Assembly: GCA_037903355.1 (NCBI GenBank) | Contig: JBAJFE010000026.1 | Coordinates: forward strand, 7,068,001-7,132,000 | DNA: 64,000 nucleotides | Origin: Trichuris trichiura | Lineage: Eukaryota > Nematoda > Enoplea > Trichinellida > Trichuridae | Direction of reading: 5' to 3' | Shown here: one piece after another, positions 34,601 to 46,391 of the stretch | Layout: every line of letters starts with the position of its first letter | Numbering within the stretch: position 1 is the first letter of the stretch | Made by a program: the position numbers and the translations under genes | Notes under the pieces: generated by a model | Database searches by the model: none | Seen by the model: the letters and a program-made list of their open reading frames with translations, nothing else | Told to the model about the DNA's origin: nothing

Positions 34601-37600
34601 GCGATCTGATTCAAACGTCGTCTAAGTATTATTTGACGTTCTATATAACGCCTACGCAAAGTATATGCCTTATCAAAAGAGCATAGATATTTCATACTTT
34701 GCCTAAAAAGGTAAAGCATTCTTTAGAATGCCTGCATTTACATTCTATTCTTTATCTCAGAACAGTGTTCAATAGATCATGTAAACGAGGTCTGCTTTAA
34801 GTGCTTTTCTTCAACCTTGAGATAATGTAAGTGTTTTTGCCTCGTTTAAGATGCGCTCCACTAAGCTGTGCTATTCATTATTGCATGTATCGCTTCACGA
34901 TGCAGTCATACGACGGTGACGTCACCGTAAGCCAGAAGTCGTCAAAGTTCAAACAAATTACCGAAGAAATGTAATCAAAAAAATTGACTTATAAATAGAC
35001 CAATCCATTAGACAAATGCTTGGGTTAATGAACACCATGTTGCATGCACATGCTACCCTGCGCTTACGTAATCAAGCCTGCACTACTATCCGATTGCAAA
35101 CATTGAATTGACGTCAACAGCCTTGATAAAACGCTTTGAAAACCTAAGACGCTCACTTCCATCATGGAAGCACACAGTTGAGTGTCAGCTTGTAAAAGCT
35201 GATGGGTAAAAGTTTGTTAAAATTCAACAAATTTCTTGCACTGACGTGTGATATGAGCTTACACTCGTATCATACGACTCAACACATGATCGCCGACGCA
35301 GTGCGTAGAAGAATTTCGAAGACTCATGAAAACTGTTATCTTTTCACAGCAGATAAAAAACACCAGTTCAATGCCAGAACTGGTCTCCGGTTAGACGAAA
35401 AGCTCTGGACGAATAATTTTAGCAACAAATGAGCCATTAATGAGATGACAATAGCCGCAAGGCGTCAAGTTAAAGAATTAGGTCTGAAAGCTTCAATGTA
35501 GCACCTTACAATGTTCTTTTACGTTAGCTGCTAAGCTCCGAGATGTTGGTAATAAATTTTTCATATTTTGTAAGCTGCTACCAGTGTACAATAACAACGC
35601 CCAACCACAGAACAAGGCTTCACATCAGGCATGCATACTTACGTCTACGTAAACCGCGTTTATGTACGTATAATCCTTGCTTTCTCCGTGAAGCGTATTG
35701 AGGTAGGGCCGCGAATTGTCTGCTAAATCGCAGCTGTCAGTTCGAGTAGTGTTATCAACGTTGTTTGGCAGTCGCTTACGAGGCACCACCATGACGTCGC
35801 GATTTTTGCCGCGATTCTCCAGTCGATGTCCTCCAGCGCAATCGCCAATCCGTAAGGCAGGCGTAAGCTGAGTGAGGAACTGAAATAAGCAGGAAAAAAC
35901 ATCAAATCATACTTGCCAAACTTTTGCATTAATAAGAAAAACATAACTCCGAGCTGCTTTGTTTCAATCAAAAATAAAGCTACTAGCATAGTAAGTACTC
36001 TCATGAGCGACCAGCAGTAGTCTTTCAGCAAAAGCAAAAAAACTGAGCAAATAGGGAAAAGCAGGCATAAAGTGTCAAGTGAAAACAAATACTTTATACT
36101 CTTGGCTATATATTGCGTCTAACGCTTGCCGACTCTGCTTGGTCGTGTACATCGAAGTCCGTTGCCGAAGTTCGTCCAGAGTAAGCGGATTTATATCACA
36201 TTGGACAGCCTCAGCAAGGGCGTCGTAAATATAAATGTACTGGTCCTGCAAATTTGTCTGATTCATTCAATTAGCAATACGAAAAACCAACATGGTTGTA
36301 TGTACCAGATTTTCAAGTATATTTTGACGGGCGTTCAAAAGCGTCCGACAATAACCGTAAACGTCTATGACGTTCTCTTCCTCAGCCAAATCAAGATTGG
36401 CATGAATTGCGAGGAAGACGCCAGAACGTCCACCTCCATTGCTACAGTGAACGATCATTGGCACATTTCTAGTGGTCTCGTGAACTGCGTCTTGAATGCG
36501 CCGCCGAAAATCCAACAGCGCACTGACATAAGGCAAGCCGTTCACTTCCCACTCTGTGAAATGGAAATGGTGCAGGTGCCTCATTACACGAACACCGTTT
36601 TCTACCTGCAAAAAACATTCTGATCATCAAGATGTGAACTTTATGCAGACGACAAACAAGTGAGCATTAGACAGAGCTAAACAAACAGTGGCTAAGGTCG
36701 ATAACACATATTTTCCACAGGAGACATTGCTTGAGTTCCAGCAACCCTGTGTTACGCGTTACACATATTCATACTTCAATGACGGCTACACTGAATTTGC
36801 CAGCACGTGCACAAAGCATAGGTCAAAAAACTAGCGTGGTCGAAAATGTCCTTATAAGGAAACTCGGCTTTCGTACCACTGAGTATAGAAGTTAGCTTGC
36901 TTAAATACTCACTACGCGAATGAGAGGGTAAAATTAGCAATATCACATCATGCTATGCTTTGGAATCTTGAAATCCTAGAAGCATTGTTAGCGACTCCGA
37001 ATAAAATTAAAGGACATCACGAAAGAAAAATTCGCATATCAGTATAGAAAAATAAGTGCGATGTTCAGCGGGTAGAAATGGACTTGTATTGACAGCCTAA
37101 AAAGGCTAATGCCCGTATACTTACCCGCGAAATCTTTAATTGGCGAATGGTGAAGTAAGCGAACGTTTTGGAGTCAACAGTTTGCACGGTAACGTCGCCG
37201 TACTGAAGCTCCGTCAAAGGCCAATACTGAAGGCACATTACCTAAAAGTGTGATTTCATTATGACGCGCCTTGCTTGACGAGAATGGCGGCGAATACCTT
37301 CATAAAGTCAAAGACCTTCGTCAACATGACCACAATTTCACATTTGGATTCCCATACCATACGCCAAAAATCAACGCACGCGTGCTTTGTTTTTACCGCT
37401 TGTGTGACAATGAACGCTTTCGGTTGAAAGAAACTCTAAAATATCATCGGTTGACGGCAATGGGAAAAAGCTAAGATGAAAGTGGAGTCGTTCACGGCGG
37501 GTTTAGTGTTCCGTAGTTTAGTTTCGACGACTAAAACGTCAGCAATGCATTATGCAGCTTTTAAAAAGTCGCTAAAGTTTACTGAACGTAAGCGACAAAA

Positions 37601-40585
37601 AGGTATTCATAATGTATTGACTTCCACTTGTTATTTGTTTTTTTAAAGTTCAGCAAAATTCAATCCAACAATCAAACTGTAAAAAGCGAAGAAACAAAAG
37701 TAGCCTAATAATCCTCGACGATATCCATTTTTGGAATGCCCGCGCATAGTAGCTATGGAATCCAACAATAACGGAAAAATTTGTAAAACGAATCCATAGG
37801 GATTTTACAAATGCAAAACACTTACATCAATATAGCTAGCGTTGATGTAGTGCGAAGAGGAGTCGAGAGGGAGCGGATGAAGAATGACCCGATTGAAGTC
37901 GTAAGGCAGAATGTCAGGGTAATTGTTCTTCTTCAAGTTAACCAATCCATATTCGCTCTTGTGACATTCCGCCACCTTCTTGAGCATCTGCAAAGAGCAA
38001 ACGAACAAACATTTTTTTCTACAACAACAGCAATCTACAAGCTCAGAGTTATACAGGCGAAAGTGTCACGCCCTCCTAGCACTACGTCAAAATATTAATA
38101 ATTCCAGCTGTTCCTGCAAGTTTTGGTAAGCACAATGTCTTCATCCGAAGTTTTGAAACCATTTTTATTCTTACGCGTAGGAGTGGAAGGAAAATCGATT
38201 AAACTTTTAAAATATCAATCAACAAAACAAAAGAAGCGTGACATAAGACTGCACTTCTCAATGACACGCCAAATCACTTTACAAAGCCGCTTGCAACTTC
38301 TTCAACGTTTAACGCATTTACATACGTACATTGTTCGCATTTAAGATTTTGGAATGAAGAAGCAATTAGAAATGCTTCATAAAAATGTTCTCTGCCTTGC
38401 ATAGAGGCTATTCATTGCATTTATGGGTTTCTTACGAGTTTACTCGTCACTAGAAGTCATAACAAAACGGACGGGCCTCCAGAGGAAACAAAGGTGACTT
38501 ATAAACCTTTACGAAGCTATGTCTTCAACGTCACAGGGAAAAAGCATATTAAATTATGGGCACAAATGGCTCGATATCTCAGCCCGCTAGCGGAATTGCT
38601 CAGCGATATGTGTTAGTACTTTGATTTAATTCAGCTATGCTCAGATGATAGAGAAAAATCGAAACCATCCTTAATGAAAGGTCTTTAAAATGCCAAGAAA
38701 GTCATGACATGATTTGTGGTTCCTTCGTTTTCCCATTAGAAGCAGTCTTTGCTTAACTTGCTTCAGTTTTAAGTTGTACTATTGGCAAGAAAGTCACGAG
38801 CGCAGAACGAACCATTTTTCCGCCAGCTCGTTCTCATTAATAAAGCAGATAAACCGCAGGCGTAAAATTGAAATAAGCACCGCATAGTTGCGGGACGAGC
38901 ATTGTTTTGAAAAAGAAACCAACTTTCTAGATTTTCAAAGCTTTTTAAAATTGCTGTTCGCCTATCCAAGATCTTGAAAAAAGCTGACGAAATTAAAAAC
39001 ACACCTGATGACATGGAGGAAAAGCCTCGCAAGCGCCGTGATGCGTTGCTCATATCGTGGACATACTCAGTTCGATATGATCTATACAAATGTGCACGAA
39101 AGATGTAAGTTATGCGAGGACTCAAACCCACAAAAATATTTTGGCACGCATACCCAAGCGTATCTGTTTTTATTAATGGACTACCCAAAAGAAATGCCGC
39201 GGAAAATTTCCCCTCTTATTTCTACTACACTTTAGGATTAACATATAAGGCCGAAAAACAGTATACAAAATAATTTACGAAAATCAGGTTCAGTATAAAA
39301 AAATCTTGCCCAACGATTAAGCATAATACGCGTAATAAATGTTGCAAATTTAAGTCGTAACTTTTTGCAGCTGATTGAACATGGTCTCATCCTTTTCAGT
39401 CGCTGTGTCGTTGTCTTGCTCAAAAGATTGAAGAATTTACGATATAAACTCTCTTCATCATGCAGAAGGTCAATCCTGAAGGCTTCATGATGCTTACTCG
39501 AATTCTGCCTTGCTGCAGAGCAGCTCGATTGCGCCTATTAAAACGAGTCGAATTTTACTTCCTTTAACTGGTTGCTCAACTTGTCCTTCTACGTTACAAT
39601 AAGCATGACGGTTATGAAAGCTTTGTCAGTAAAAGGATCATAATCGTCCAGCGGCATGAATCAGCACCTTTAATGCTTAAAAAGGTAACAATTACACGAA
39701 ATGCTAACTATGGGTTCCCAACTTCGTTTCGGAATCAATTCTTCAAAGGCGCGATAGACTCTTCATGAAAATCACACTCGGAAAAGCGCACAAAGTTCGT
39801 ACTGCCTGCTAAGACAAACTCCGCCGGCTGTCATATGTTATCCGATTATTCCACAGGAGCTGTCCAGAAATTAATTGACAGCGCTTCTCCAGTTACTAAT
39901 TAGCGGTCATTACAAGGTCACTTAAAAAAATAAAAGGCTTTGACGTGATAGCACTGACGTGACTTATCCAACAAGATCAAGAAATTACCTGAATGAATTC
40001 ATATGAACGTTGGTCTACTACGTTTACAATTTTTTTATTGGGCATAAACTGGCTTTGTTGGATGATAGCGACTGCAGGATATAGGGGTAACAATAAGCAA
40101 GACTCCACATTACGCGTTTGAAATTTCGCAAAAGCTGCCAACGGACCAACGTGCGAACGAAAATTAAAGCCTTTTTGTCACCTGCATCCCTTTGTTAATG
40201 TTCAACGCGTGAACGGCTTCAAAATTCTGCCATGTGGGGTGAGGGTAAAAAGCCGTTCCCGCCGCAATTATGGTAATTTATGAAGCTTTTAAAGGGCGTC
40301 CAATCTTTCCTCGCGAATAAATTGTGCCTTCACATAACTCCCCCGTTAAACAACAAATGCAAGCTACTATTGGTGTTATCCAGCGCGTTTCATTTTTTTG
40401 TCTCCGTAATACCATTGCCGAACGCCCGCTAGACAAATATCCAAATGTAAGGAAGGACGAGCAGCTTACCATCAGCTCCCCTTTGAAGAGCATACGCTTC
40501 TTCTTGCGTTCGTTGACGAAGGCGACAAACCTTGACATTTCGATGGGACCTTGAGGAACTGCGCCCATCGCCTTTTCCTCTTGCA
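31680..40585 (-). CDS. Tandem-domain protein tyrosine phosphatase, both domains degenerate
   Basis: Twelve exons, 5' to 3': 40470-40585, 37826-37987, 37298-37435, 37125-37241, 36306-36605, 36093-36245, 35643-35879, 32867-32998, 32689-32820, 32091-32305, 31904-32039, 31680-31781. Phases close to a TGA, giving about 646 residues. A basic juxtamembrane-like wedge ([16 protein letters not shown]) precedes D1 (about 45-325): [48 protein letters not shown], signature [10 protein letters not shown] and [11 protein letters not shown]2 (about 360-635) shows [47 protein letters not shown] and LNRPQLF. The layout is that of receptor-type phosphatases with tandem D1-D2. D1 keeps Cys and Arg of the signature (Cys at residue 232) but WPD reads WEV and the Q-loop glutamine is Glu. 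D2 reads VVISHNGVSRCG, with Ser for the nucleophile. No transmembrane or extracellular exon was found upstream, so the 5' end is incomplete or the protein is cytosolic. The start of exon 32091-32305 is the least certain junction; the 46-bp intron 32821-32866 is required by frame. Confidence 0.92.
32999..35642. other. Large intron within phosphatase D2
   Basis: 2.6 kb between the first and second exons of D2. Short open stretches on both strands resemble no family, and no repeat was recognised. Confidence 0.5.
37988..40469. other. Large intron between juxtamembrane and D1 exons
   Basis: About 2.5 kb. A 77-bp minus-strand segment near 39005-39080 (frame containing [16 protein letters not shown]) is flanked by AG and GT and could be an alternative exon. 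It is not needed, because the flanking exons join directly in phase 0 and give the expected family sequence. Nothing else was supported. Confidence 0.4.
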
Positions 40586-41543
40586 CTGCAAACAAAAAAA
40601 AGTTGCTTCAAGCGAACAAATGGCAAAAAAGGAAAAGAATTAGTAAACACATTTTGACTGTCATGAATTTGTAAAATGGAACGCACGATCAGTCGCCCAT
40701 GGCACTTTAAGTGGGCAATCAATGTTTAGGTGCGGACTACCCAGGACGGTTAGTGATTATTGATTTACTGATCAGCGAAAACGTCTAGCGCCGAGTGGCA
40801 AAGCAAAACGTGACTTTGCTACATAAAGCGCCCATCATTTCGAGGGTCTGTTTTGGTTTTTGGCCGATCTCCTTAGCGCGCTTCATCATGCTATCGTTAG
40901 TTCGAATTCAAACGGACCAAATGAGATTGTGCCTCCGAAAAGTCTTTTTTTAAAGGAGCTTTTAAGTCAAGTAATTTACTTACAATCAGCATTGGAGCAC
41001 TGGCGCGCGCGCGCTTTTGGAACGTGCCCGCCTTTTTAAGGCAAGTCTTATTCCCTTGAAAGTTTAACTTTAAGCAAGAAACTTACGCAAAGTTGTTGCC
41101 CCCACTTATTCCCAACAAAAAAAGACATCACATTACTGATGATTCATTGAAGCGGTGTCCGTTTGAGACAAAGGTTTCGTTCGTTAAAATTTCCTTTGTC
41201 TTATACTCGGGTGATAGCTGAATTCTATTCATTAAACGACAGTAGTATACGTGCACTGCGGAACTGTTAATTAGACGCGCATATTGAAAACATATGGATG
41301 CATTATTAAATCAACGGAACCGGTTGTCGTCGGTTCGTAGAGCTCTTGGGCTTCGCGGTAGCGGTACGCTGTTCTCATAAGCGCGTAAACACGCGCGCAC
41401 GCATACTGAGTCAGCTGCTATGAATTCTTCTTCTTAGAGAAAGAGACGACAAGCTTGGTGAAGGCTCACTTGGACCGCTGGTTCCGCCTGCTTATCATCA
41501 GCGGTCGCGTAGGAGTCAATGAATGGAAGAAACTATTACTTAC
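40586..41543. other. Presumed 5' region or intron of the phosphatase gene
   Basis: No transmembrane exon or FN3/Ig-type ectodomain exon could be recognised. A (CG)n-rich patch lies at about 41007-41018. A 34-codon minus-strand frame starting MMKRAKEIG lies at about 40790-40890 without an obvious splice partner. Confidence 0.35.
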
Positions 41544-41565
41544 GGTAGTTCATCCCCGACTCCAT
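41544..41565 (-). other. Candidate 5' coding exon of the phosphatase
   Basis: A 22-base segment beginning ATG and encoding MESGMNY plus one base, ending at a good GTAAGT donor. Joined to the exon at 40585 it forms a leucine codon and stays in frame, giving an N-terminus MESGMNYLQEEKAMG. If real, the protein has no signal peptide or membrane span and would be an intracellular tandem phosphatase of about 653 residues. This is speculative, since any ATG-donor pair of the right phase would look the same. Confidence 0.25.
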
Positions 41566-44500
41566 AATCTAGCAAAGCAACATTGGTACCTTTCGGCAGA
41601 GCCCTAGGCGGACAATCCCAGCAACGAGTATAATGACGTTGGCACTTGAAATAGACTTTTAGTATAATGAGTTATAGGCGCCTGTAAGAAGCGTATAATA
41701 CTTCTCGCTTTGTTTACTATTCGGCGGCGGAAATAAAACATCGCAAACTTAATGCTATCCGTGTGAACCTTAGGGCACACACTCGTCAGGTCGGCTAGGC
41801 CACCGTGACTAGAGGGAAACTAGCTGAAAGCTGCTAGAAAAAGAAAACTAATCAGATGGCAGAAGCTAACTTGAGAAATGGAGAAGAAAGGAGGGCGGTC
41901 CGGAAATAACCAAGTCGTTATGATGACGGGAGAAGAAAATATTGGGCTACTTGTCCTACGATAGCGGAAACACCCAAAGGCAATGGTTAATTTTCTAACT
42001 ATCCAAACCCGACCAAACTTAGAAAACCAAGCGGCTGCCCTTGGTTGTCCAAACGGTAACCCATTGAGGGAAAGGTGCTGAAGCTAGCGTGAAAACGAAC
42101 TCTAATTGGAACAGCGCGATCCAACGATGCTGCCAGTAGAAAACAGCATTAAAAAGAAGGGTACATAATTACACGAAATGGTCACCTCTCCCCCATCGTT
42201 CGCCGACATTGGTAATGCGGCTACTTGAAAAGGACAACAGGAATCCATTGAGGAGGCTTGCAAGGTTAGCAAAAAATGATTGTGTCCGCTTGGCCTTGGA
42301 CGACGAGCCATTGCGAGACCTCTGCTTCCTGTCATGGGTGTCATTGGGTAAATCGCTGAGCGCAGGCGACGAACAATCGGCCAGTAGGTCGTGGCGCCGA
42401 ACAAGATTGGCCTGCGTCATAGCAACAACGGCTGCTGGGTGCTGACGACAAGCTCAGCAGAATCCTTGACGCCGACATCTGCAACTGGATGCCATAACCG
42501 GCTGAAGAGCGTCGTCCGTCAGTGCCTCCGCTCCAAGCTTGCTTGTCACAACGATGGGACAGAGCATGGGAAACGGTGACACGCAACCGTAAGAATCCAC
42601 TGGCTGTTGCTCCATACGGCTCTAATGGGCGGCGGTCGTTGCGAGAACGACAAATCTCTACGCGTACCGGTCCAACGCAGGAACAGGTTGCGCGAATGGG
42701 TCGACGAGTTCCGCATCTGCAAAGCTACCTCGTTGGCTATTGAATTTCCCCCATCCAACTGGGAGAGCACATTGCAGCCGACAGCTGGCGCAAGCGCGCG
42801 CGCACAACTTGGTAGTAGTAACCAGATTAGATATCGTCGTTGCGCAGAAGCGGTCAACGAAGACAACATTGCACTTTTCTTCGGGATAAACATGCAAGCG
42901 AGTTTGTAGCCGAAAAATTTATCGTCAGGAATTAACTTTGCCCACCTTTAACCAACCCTTCCATTAGACGAAAATCTAAGGCACTGTGGCGGACCGGTTG
43001 TTATTCATTTCGCGTCGAGCATCCTAGCTTTATTAACGTTTCCCGTTGCTTGCGTATTATTTTTGTGACAAACTTTGAAATAGAATATTGCACATGTAGG
43101 GTAATGTCGCTTTCAAAGGATGGACTTTGGCTGTGAACTCTACGACGACGTAGCGCGGATGGAAAAGCAAAGCAAAGTTTCCTGTTAGACACTCGTCATA
43201 GTGACAGATCAACAGAAAGTAGGAGGGGCATTCTCATTGCTCACTCAGGGACATTCTACGTTCTCAGCCTTAAATCCTTCTAAGAGTCCAGCCAGTTGGT
43301 CAGCCGATCCTTCAGCATGACAAATGAGACTATTTGCAAGCAATCAATAAACCGATTGGTGTCGGTAAGAAAGGCAAAGAGGAATTAGTGGGCAAATTTT
43401 ATGCTTCACCAGCACGTGATGCATCAGATAAAGCAACGGTGTTGAATGATGCGTTTTGCAGTCTCTTGGCGCTAGGCCATTTAAACGCAGCATTGGACAC
43501 GAGGTAGGCCTTCGTTAGTGGCGGCATTCTCCAGTATATTCAGTAGTTAGCTGCCGAAGGCAGCTGCCATTTGGCGGAGAGCCCGAAACGTCATGGCGCC
43601 TCTGAAGATTCCAAAAGTTGATCCGCGCTCACTAGAGGACACAGTTGTTTCGAACAGAGGCTGACCGGTTTCTCCATTGTTAAAGCTAGTCGGCTGGCAA
43701 ACGTCCTCTACTACCCCTATATGAGAGCTTTCGCCGTCCGATCTGAGTCGCAATGAAAACTGGGAAGCATTCTCGCCAGCCAGCTGGGCAAAGTTGTCTC
43801 ATTAACGGACACGTTTCGCTATGCTGTTGAGATTACTGGCAAAGTTGAAGCGATTTCCGCCACTTTTTGATAATCATTCAGTTAGGCAAGAAGAGCGGGA
43901 AAAGTGACGCGCCCATGTTGCCCTAAGAGAAGCCGACCAATTTAAAACTCAATTCAGCGAATTCCCCGAAACTTCTTTGAATGGAGGCTATTTTGACCAA
44001 ATAAAATTCGAAGAATCCCATTGCAAGTGATAAGTTGATCTTCGAAGTACGTTTCATTCAAAAAGTGGGAAAAGCGAATTGAAATTTCTGCCTTTGTCAC
44101 CGCAGCGAGTGTTCAATTTCAATGCCAGACAACTGAGCGGATTATCCAGAATAAACACAGCCCACTTAGCAGCGCGTAATGGAATCGCAAGAACGTAAGC
44201 GGACTTGTGGCAAAAACTTGACTGCTTAGTTGTAGTCCACTTAGAGAATGCCATTGGCAACAGCGGAATGCCTTTGGTCTAAAATCATCGAATAGAAAAA
44301 AGCAATTCACGAAATATGAGCTAGCAAGTGATGTTGGCTTTCTTTGAAATCCCATTTTTACCACTAATCGTCTCCGAGCAGGTAAGGTGACTAGGCTGAA
44401 GTTAAAGACGCACCGAAAAGAGAATCACACACATTTAAGGGTCTTATTTTCAAAAGTATTAATATTTATTTGATATGAACTAATTATAATATGAACGTTC

Positions 44501-46303
44501 AGTTCAAATTGTAAATAGGCGTACGTCTAATTGGAAATCTGGCAGGCAGCCCTAAAGCGTAGCCGTTTCTCAAAAATTTCAACCAGTGCCCTTTTGATGT
44601 ATTTTCCAGGGAACCGTAAATAAAGCGTTGATAAACTTCGGAATCTCGCAACTAGCTCGCATAAAGGATTCGGTCTTCTTTTTTAGGGTTTGGTTTGTGA
44701 TCTTATTTCCTCTCAGTGTAGTGCTGCAAATAATTAGTATCCTGAAGGAACGAGTCGCGCGTTAGCGTAGTGTGGGCAGCTGTCCAGCGAAGGCTCATTC
44801 ACATTCACTTTGCTTTAGCAGCGGAAGAAACAACTATGCTGGAAAAGTTGTAAGCTCTAAGGAAGCAGTAAATCTGCACACGTTTAGCAGTCCTGTTATG
44901 TTGTACTTTTACGCGGGAAAAAAACTGCGATCAGTCTCTGCAAAGCATTCATGGTAAACCGCTCTCTTTTCTGCTCTCAGAGTGAATGCAACTATCATTG
45001 CTACCCTGACGACAAAGACGTCACAATCGAACTAGCTTTTTAAGCTCGCTGATGCTCACCGCTTTAGCTATGGTCGAAGGTGAAAGAAAAGCAGATCAGC
45101 AAAAACTAGGAAAAAGCTTTAGCGGAGAACAGCTTTCAACTTTCCCTTTAAAAATTGATAATCTCTCACGCCTAAATTTGCATAAATGTCCAGTTCTGAC
45201 ACCTGTCAGCGAGAAGGTGTCGCAGGACATCAAAATTTGAATATTAACTAGTTTTGCTAAAGTGACAGGCGCTTTCTCAGCGCACGCGAAATCATTAGTA
45301 CGTTATTTAATGCTAATCATTGGCGCGCTTCCTTTACTCTATGGGCTGCACCTAAAGACATAGTTCTGTTGATCCATATATTCTCCTTTTAAGGTTTGTA
45401 TGTGCTTATACAATGACATATATGTAGAATCTATTTACAATTATATATTTGTTTTCAGATTTGTCCGTCGGATGCACTTCTGTTATGAAAGAAATGGGTT
45501 TTAGAAGACTTAAATGCTGCTACTTACTAAGAACTGCTCTGGGACCTTCATTGGGAATTGTAAACGCTAAAACACTACCGGCAATAAGACATAGGCTAAC
45601 TACAAAAGTTCATTTAAATATCCGGCTCTAAACAGAACGTATATAAGGCTCCTAACATGCGAAGTGTTTACTTCACTTTTCCTAATTTCAATCAAGAGGA
45701 CGCAATATGAGCAGAGTGTATTCTTGAAGCCGAAGAGACTCTGTGACACTGTGTTCTTCTTACGTTTGGTCTTCATGAAGGACGCTCCCATTGTTATGCC
45801 TTCTTAATGCTTGATTCCACCACGGCCGCATGCATATAAACGATTGAACAACAGCGACGAAATCGCGTCACCGTTATTCAATCATCAGTCAACTGGCAGA
45901 TATTAAAACGTACAATGAAGCAATTCCATATTGCAGGAATTGGTTTCTCGATATAGAAATCAACAAAATCGAAAGCTATCGTTCATGAAATTTGCCAATG
46001 CGGAAACCGCTCGGTTGGAAACTTGTTTTGACTTCCGCTTGACGGGTAATTTGCTCCCATTCATACATCAGAGGTAAACAAGTCTTTTTTCGATTTCGCT
46101 CCGCTGATTTGCAATACGCGCTTGACACGACTGTACTTGAACACAACTCTCTATTGATACTATTAATATTTCTGTCGGTCTCGTGAATTGGAGCAATCAA
46201 AAAATTAATGCACTACTGTAAATCATTCCTTTTTTGTCAGCTCGTGTTGGTAATTTAATAATCAGTGTTATTATACTCAAAAATGTTAGTTAGGTTTCAG
46301 AGG
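41566..46303. other. Intergenic; a relatively GC-rich patch of overlapping frames
   Basis: Between about 42100 and 42910 several open stretches of 60-115 codons overlap on both strands and are less AT-rich than the surroundings. The plus-strand frame at 42607-42909 contains RLREWVDEF and RYRRCAEAVNED, which look protein-like, but neighbouring frames would need shifts to connect and no domain is recognisable. A decayed mobile element or pseudogene is possible. A further unrecognised plus-strand frame of about 60 codons lies at about 43335-43507. The rest shows nothing. Confidence 0.35.
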
Positions 46304-46391
46304 AAGCTCATCGCTTTTTGGATTTGTCTGATCCCGTCTTCGGCGTCTTCGCTGAAGACAGGATCAGACAAATCCAGAAAGCTATGGGCTT
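46304..46391. repeat. Short near-perfect hairpin (88 nt)
   Basis: Arms of about 37 bases are reverse complements with a few mismatches, the core being GGATTTGTCTGATCC-GTCTTC against GAAGAC-GGATCAGACAAATCC. The terminal loop is 12 bases. The loop-proximal GTCTTC, GCTGAAGAC block resembles the CTTCAGCGG / CGCTGAAGACGGG core found in the foldback family of this window. It may be a shrunken family member or a small-RNA precursor-like hairpin. Confidence 0.75.

Noticed and set aside
36126..36623. 165-codon plus-strand open frame
   Set aside because: It lies antisense to the phosphatase exons that carry the [10 protein letters not shown] signature and reads no known domain, so it is a shadow frame.
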